Below are positions 5,989 to 8,058 of a stretch of 8,058 nt of DNA, in pieces. A program made the position numbers and the translations under genes. Under the pieces are notes generated by a model that saw only the letters and a list, made by a program, of their open reading frames with translations, did not search any database and was not told where the DNA came from. Location: the NCBI GenBank assembly GCA_900768075.1, contig CAAGBN010000016.1:1-8058 (forward strand), in the 5' to 3' direction. How positions within the stretch are numbered: the first letter of the stretch is position 1; the number at the start of each line of letters is the position of its first letter. The DNA is from Clostridia bacterium (lineage in GTDB: Bacteria > Bacillota > Clostridia > Oscillospirales > Acutalibacteraceae).

Positions 5989-6948
5989 ATGAAATTAGTA
6001 ATTTTAGACGCTTATGCAGAAAATCCCGGTGATTTATCCTGGGATTGGCTTAAAAACGTAGTGGATGAGTATGAAATCTATGATATTACTCCCCCTGAAA
6101 AAATTGTAGAAAGAAGCATCGATGCAGATATTCTTGTTACAAATAAGACTGTGCTTACAGCTGAAACTCTTTCACAGTTACCAAAGCTTAAGTTTATTTC
6201 AACACTGTCAACAGGCTACAATGTTATTGATACACAGTATGCTGCCGAAAAAGGAATACCTGTATCAAATATTCCCGCCTACAGCACTGACGGTGTTGCT
6301 CAACTTGTATTTGCTTTGATTCTCGAAATCGTAAATCACGTTGCATTACATAATAAAAGTGTAAAAGACGGCGATTGGTGCTCAAGTGAGCATTTCTGCT
6401 ATTGGAAAGCACCAATTTCCGAGCTTGCTAACAAGACCCTCGGTATAGTAGGATTCGGTAAAATCGGCAGTGCTGTCGCTCAGATTGGTAATGCTTTCGG
6501 CATGAAGATTATTGCTTACTCACCTAACACAAGAAGCTACAGTGGTTTCGGTAATGTTGAATTTTTAAGTCTTGATGAAGTGACAGCTAAGTCAGATATT
6601 ATTTCTCTTCACTGCCCTCTTACTCCCGCAACAGAAGGTCTTGTGAATATGGAATTCCTCAGCAAAATGAAAAAATCTGCTATTCTTATCAACACTTCAA
6701 GAGGACCTGTTATAAATGAAGCTGACCTAAAAACAGCTCTTGACGGCGGTGTTATTGCTGCAGCAGGTGTCGATGTTTTATCTGTAGAGCCCGCCAAAGA
6801 AGATAATCCTCTTTTAAGCTGCGATAACTGCATTATCACTCCTCATATCGCCTGGGCAAGCTTTGAAGCAAGAAGCAGACTTATGAACATTTTTAAAAGT
6901 AATGTTGAAGCTTATATAAGCGGTAAGCCAATCAATGTTGTAAACTAA
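5989..6948 (+). CDS. D-2-hydroxyacid dehydrogenase (glycerate/hydroxypyruvate reductase-like)
   Basis: A 319-residue NAD(P)-dependent dehydrogenase that would interconvert a 2-keto acid and a D-2-hydroxy acid in the cytoplasm. The Rossmann motif GFGKIG is at 155-160. The catalytic set of the family is in place: Arg238 in NTSRGP, Glu267 in DVLSVEP, and His286 in ITPHIAWAS, whose pattern is close to glycerate dehydrogenase and hydroxypyruvate reductases. The loop after the second Rossmann strand reads AYSPNTRS, without the Asp expected for strict NAD use, so NADPH use is possible. The frame is open from a GTG at 5974, but GGAGG at 5978-5982 lies inside that extension and 6 bases before the ATG at 5989, which is therefore the start. 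It is first in the rightward unit, 17 bases before the epimerase gene. The substrate cannot be read from sequence. Confidence 0.9.
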   Translation: MKLVILDAYAENPGDLSWDWLKNVVDEYEIYDITPPEKIVERSIDADILVTNKTVLTAETLSQLPKLKFISTLSTGYNVIDTQYAAEKGIPVSNIPAYSTDGVAQLVFALILEIVNHVALHNKSVKDGDWCSSEHFCYWKAPISELANKTLGIVGFGKIGSAVAQIGNAFGMKIIAYSPNTRSYSGFGNVEFLSLDEVTAKSDIISLHCPLTPATEGLVNMEFLSKMKKSAILINTSRGPVINEADLKTALDGGVIAAAGVDVLSVEPAKEDNPLLSCDNCIITPHIAWASFEARSRLMNIFKSNVEAYISGKPINVVN

Positions 6949-6965
6949 TTCAAAGGAGAATAAAT

Positions 6966-7823
6966 ATGACACATTATATCGAAAACGACAAACTTATAGT
7001 CGGTGTTAAAGAATTCGGCTGTGAGCTGACATCAGTAAAATCAAAGGACAGCGGCTACGAATTCCTCTGGCAGGGCAACCCTGATGTGTGGTCAGGTCAA
7101 TCCCCTATTCTTTTTCCTATTGTCGGCAGACTTATCGATGATAAATATTATCTTAACGGCAAAGAGTTCACAATGCCAAAGCACGGCTTTGCAAGAAAAA
7201 TGCCTTGGGAATTAATCAGCAAAAACGAAACATCGATGAGCTTTATCCTCAAAGATACCGATGAAACCCGCAAGATTTATCCTTACAGCTTTGAAGTTAC
7301 TGTTACATACACATTAGGAGATAACGGCCTTGTTGTTTCTCACGATATCAAAAACTGCAATGATGATGTTATGTATTTTTCATTGGGTGCTCACCCTGCT
7401 TTCAACTGTGCAATGGGTGATGTACTTTCTTTCGATGTCAACGAGACTCTTTATACAGAAAAAATTGACCTTGTGCAGTCATTGAGACTTCCCGAAAAGC
7501 TTTTAGTACTCGATAATGAAAAGGATATTATCATCACAGAAGACATTTTCAACGAGGATGCTCTCATTCTCTCAGATATAAAATCTGAAAATATCACTCT
7601 TAAAATAAGCGACAGCAATAAGAAAATTATATTCAACCTCGGTGGAGCTCCCTATCTCGGTATTTGGGCAAAGCCCGGTGCACCCTATGTCTGCATCGAA
7701 CCCTGGTGCGGTGTAAATGACTCTCAGGAAAAGAAAGCAGATTTTTCTGAAAAGGACGGTATAAACTCTGTCGCTGCAGGTGAAATCTTCAATTACACAT
7801 GGAAAGCACAGTTTGCCGAATAA
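6966..7823 (+). CDS. Aldose 1-epimerase family protein (LacX-like mutarotase)
   Basis: A 285-residue cytoplasmic protein of the galactose mutarotase superfamily, which interconverts alpha and beta anomers of aldoses. Motifs in order: PIVGR with Arg55, KHGFAR with His73, GAHPAFN with His143 (presumed general acid) and IEPWCG with Glu245 (presumed general base). The length and the KHGFAR and LGAHPAFN patterns fit the LacX-like branch rather than the longer classical GalM. The natural sugar is not certain; galactose is suggested by the galactokinase gene in the neighbouring divergent unit, since galactokinase uses the alpha anomer. AAAGGAGA at 6952-6959 precedes the ATG. It lies 17 bases after the dehydrogenase stop and is probably co-transcribed with it. 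Confidence 0.88.
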   Translation: MTHYIENDKLIVGVKEFGCELTSVKSKDSGYEFLWQGNPDVWSGQSPILFPIVGRLIDDKYYLNGKEFTMPKHGFARKMPWELISKNETSMSFILKDTDETRKIYPYSFEVTVTYTLGDNGLVVSHDIKNCNDDVMYFSLGAHPAFNCAMGDVLSFDVNETLYTEKIDLVQSLRLPEKLLVLDNEKDIIITEDIFNEDALILSDIKSENITLKISDSNKKIIFNLGGAPYLGIWAKPGAPYVCIEPWCGVNDSQEKKADFSEKDGINSVAAGEIFNYTWKAQFAE

Positions 7824-7857
7824 CTTGTGTTCAACAGAATATAAAAAATAAAATCAT

Positions 7858-8058
7858 CCTTTCGCCGACATCCCATAAGGCAGTATTTCTTTAAAAAGTG
7901 AACTAACATCACAATAATACGTTAAAAATCACCGATAATGCTGACGCATATCGGTGATTTTCGCCTTTTCTTGCAACGTTATTTCGCTTTTTAAAGTGCT
8001 TCGCAGTTTCGTAAGAACTGAAAATTTCTTGTGTTGAAGCCACAAAATGCAGCAAGGC
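7858..8058 (-). repeat. Right-edge copy of the dispersed intergenic repeat, with nested inverted repeats
   Basis: This is the opposite-orientation relative of the left edge. 7858-7887 matches 50-79 at 27 of 30 bases after reverse complementing, and the final bases GCAAGGC mirror GCCTTGC at position 1. The middle, about 7889-8003, is an insert absent from the left copy. It is built of nested arms: CTTTAAAAAG 7889-7898 with CTTTTTAAAG 7987-7996, ACGTT 7919-7923 with AACGT 7975-7979, and the strong hairpin at 7925-7961. Smaller hairpins follow at 8004-8020 (CAGTT/AACTG) and 8029-8045 (TTGTG/CACAA). No coding frame is apparent. As on the left, the GTCGGCGAAAGG block lies next to the 3' end of the neighbouring gene. 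Confidence 0.75.
7925..7961 (+). terminator. Strong hairpin, probable terminator of the rightward unit
   Basis: A perfect 13-bp stem (7925-7937 with 7949-7961, core ATCACCGATA) extends after one bulged A into TGC/GCA with a TGAC loop. It lies about 100 bases after the epimerase stop. Rightward it is followed by TTTTCGCCTTTTC, a broken U-tract. Leftward the arm ends in five U residues (7928-7924), so it could work in both directions. It sits inside the repeat element, so it may travel with it. Confidence 0.7.

Noticed and set aside
7824..8035. Eight-base direct repeat CTTGTGTT at 7824-7831 and 8028-8035, as a target-site duplication of the right element
   Set aside because: It is short, AT-rich, and the second copy lies inside the element rather than at its edge, since the repeat continues to 8058. 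Chance is sufficient.

Overview
The window looks like a gut-type Clostridia (Firmicutes) genome fragment, probably from the Oscillospiraceae/Ruminococcaceae side. The evidence is strong GGAGG-like ribosome binding sites, AT-rich intergenic DNA with near-consensus sigma-A promoters, TGA used as a stop, and the protein families present (GH29 fucosidase, FN3-DUF4474 secreted protein, clostridial galactokinase variant). This placement is inferred from sequence style, not from a marker gene. Both edges lie in copies of one repeat family, so this may be a whole metagenomic contig whose assembly stopped at multicopy DNA.

Layout: 1-210 is a palindrome-rich, gene-free repeat element. Its 78-206 part can fold into a long stem closed by a perfect four-way junction with three small hairpins. 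From 211 to 5847 there is a leftward transcription unit. Read from its promoter near 5845 it encodes a VTT-family membrane protein, galactokinase, a secreted four-FN3/DUF4474 protein, an intrinsic terminator, and an intracellular GH29 alpha-L-fucosidase followed by a second terminator. The divergent intergenic region 5762-5988 carries a promoter for each side. From 5928 to about 7961 a rightward unit encodes a D-2-hydroxyacid dehydrogenase and a LacX-type aldose 1-epimerase. 7858-8058 is a second copy of the left-edge repeat in opposite orientation. It contains a strong hairpin that may terminate the rightward unit.

How the genes fit: the mutarotase-like enzyme would supply alpha-galactose to the galactokinase across the divergent promoter. 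The fucosidase would trim fucose from imported galactose-containing glycans such as Lewis-type or milk/mucin oligosaccharides. The secreted FN3-DUF4474 protein would act outside the cell, role unknown. The dehydrogenase and VTT protein have no obvious link to galactose. No transporter, regulator, galT or galE is in the window. The genes are mostly ordinary for a gut clostridium. The least ordinary content is the structured repeat family at both ends.
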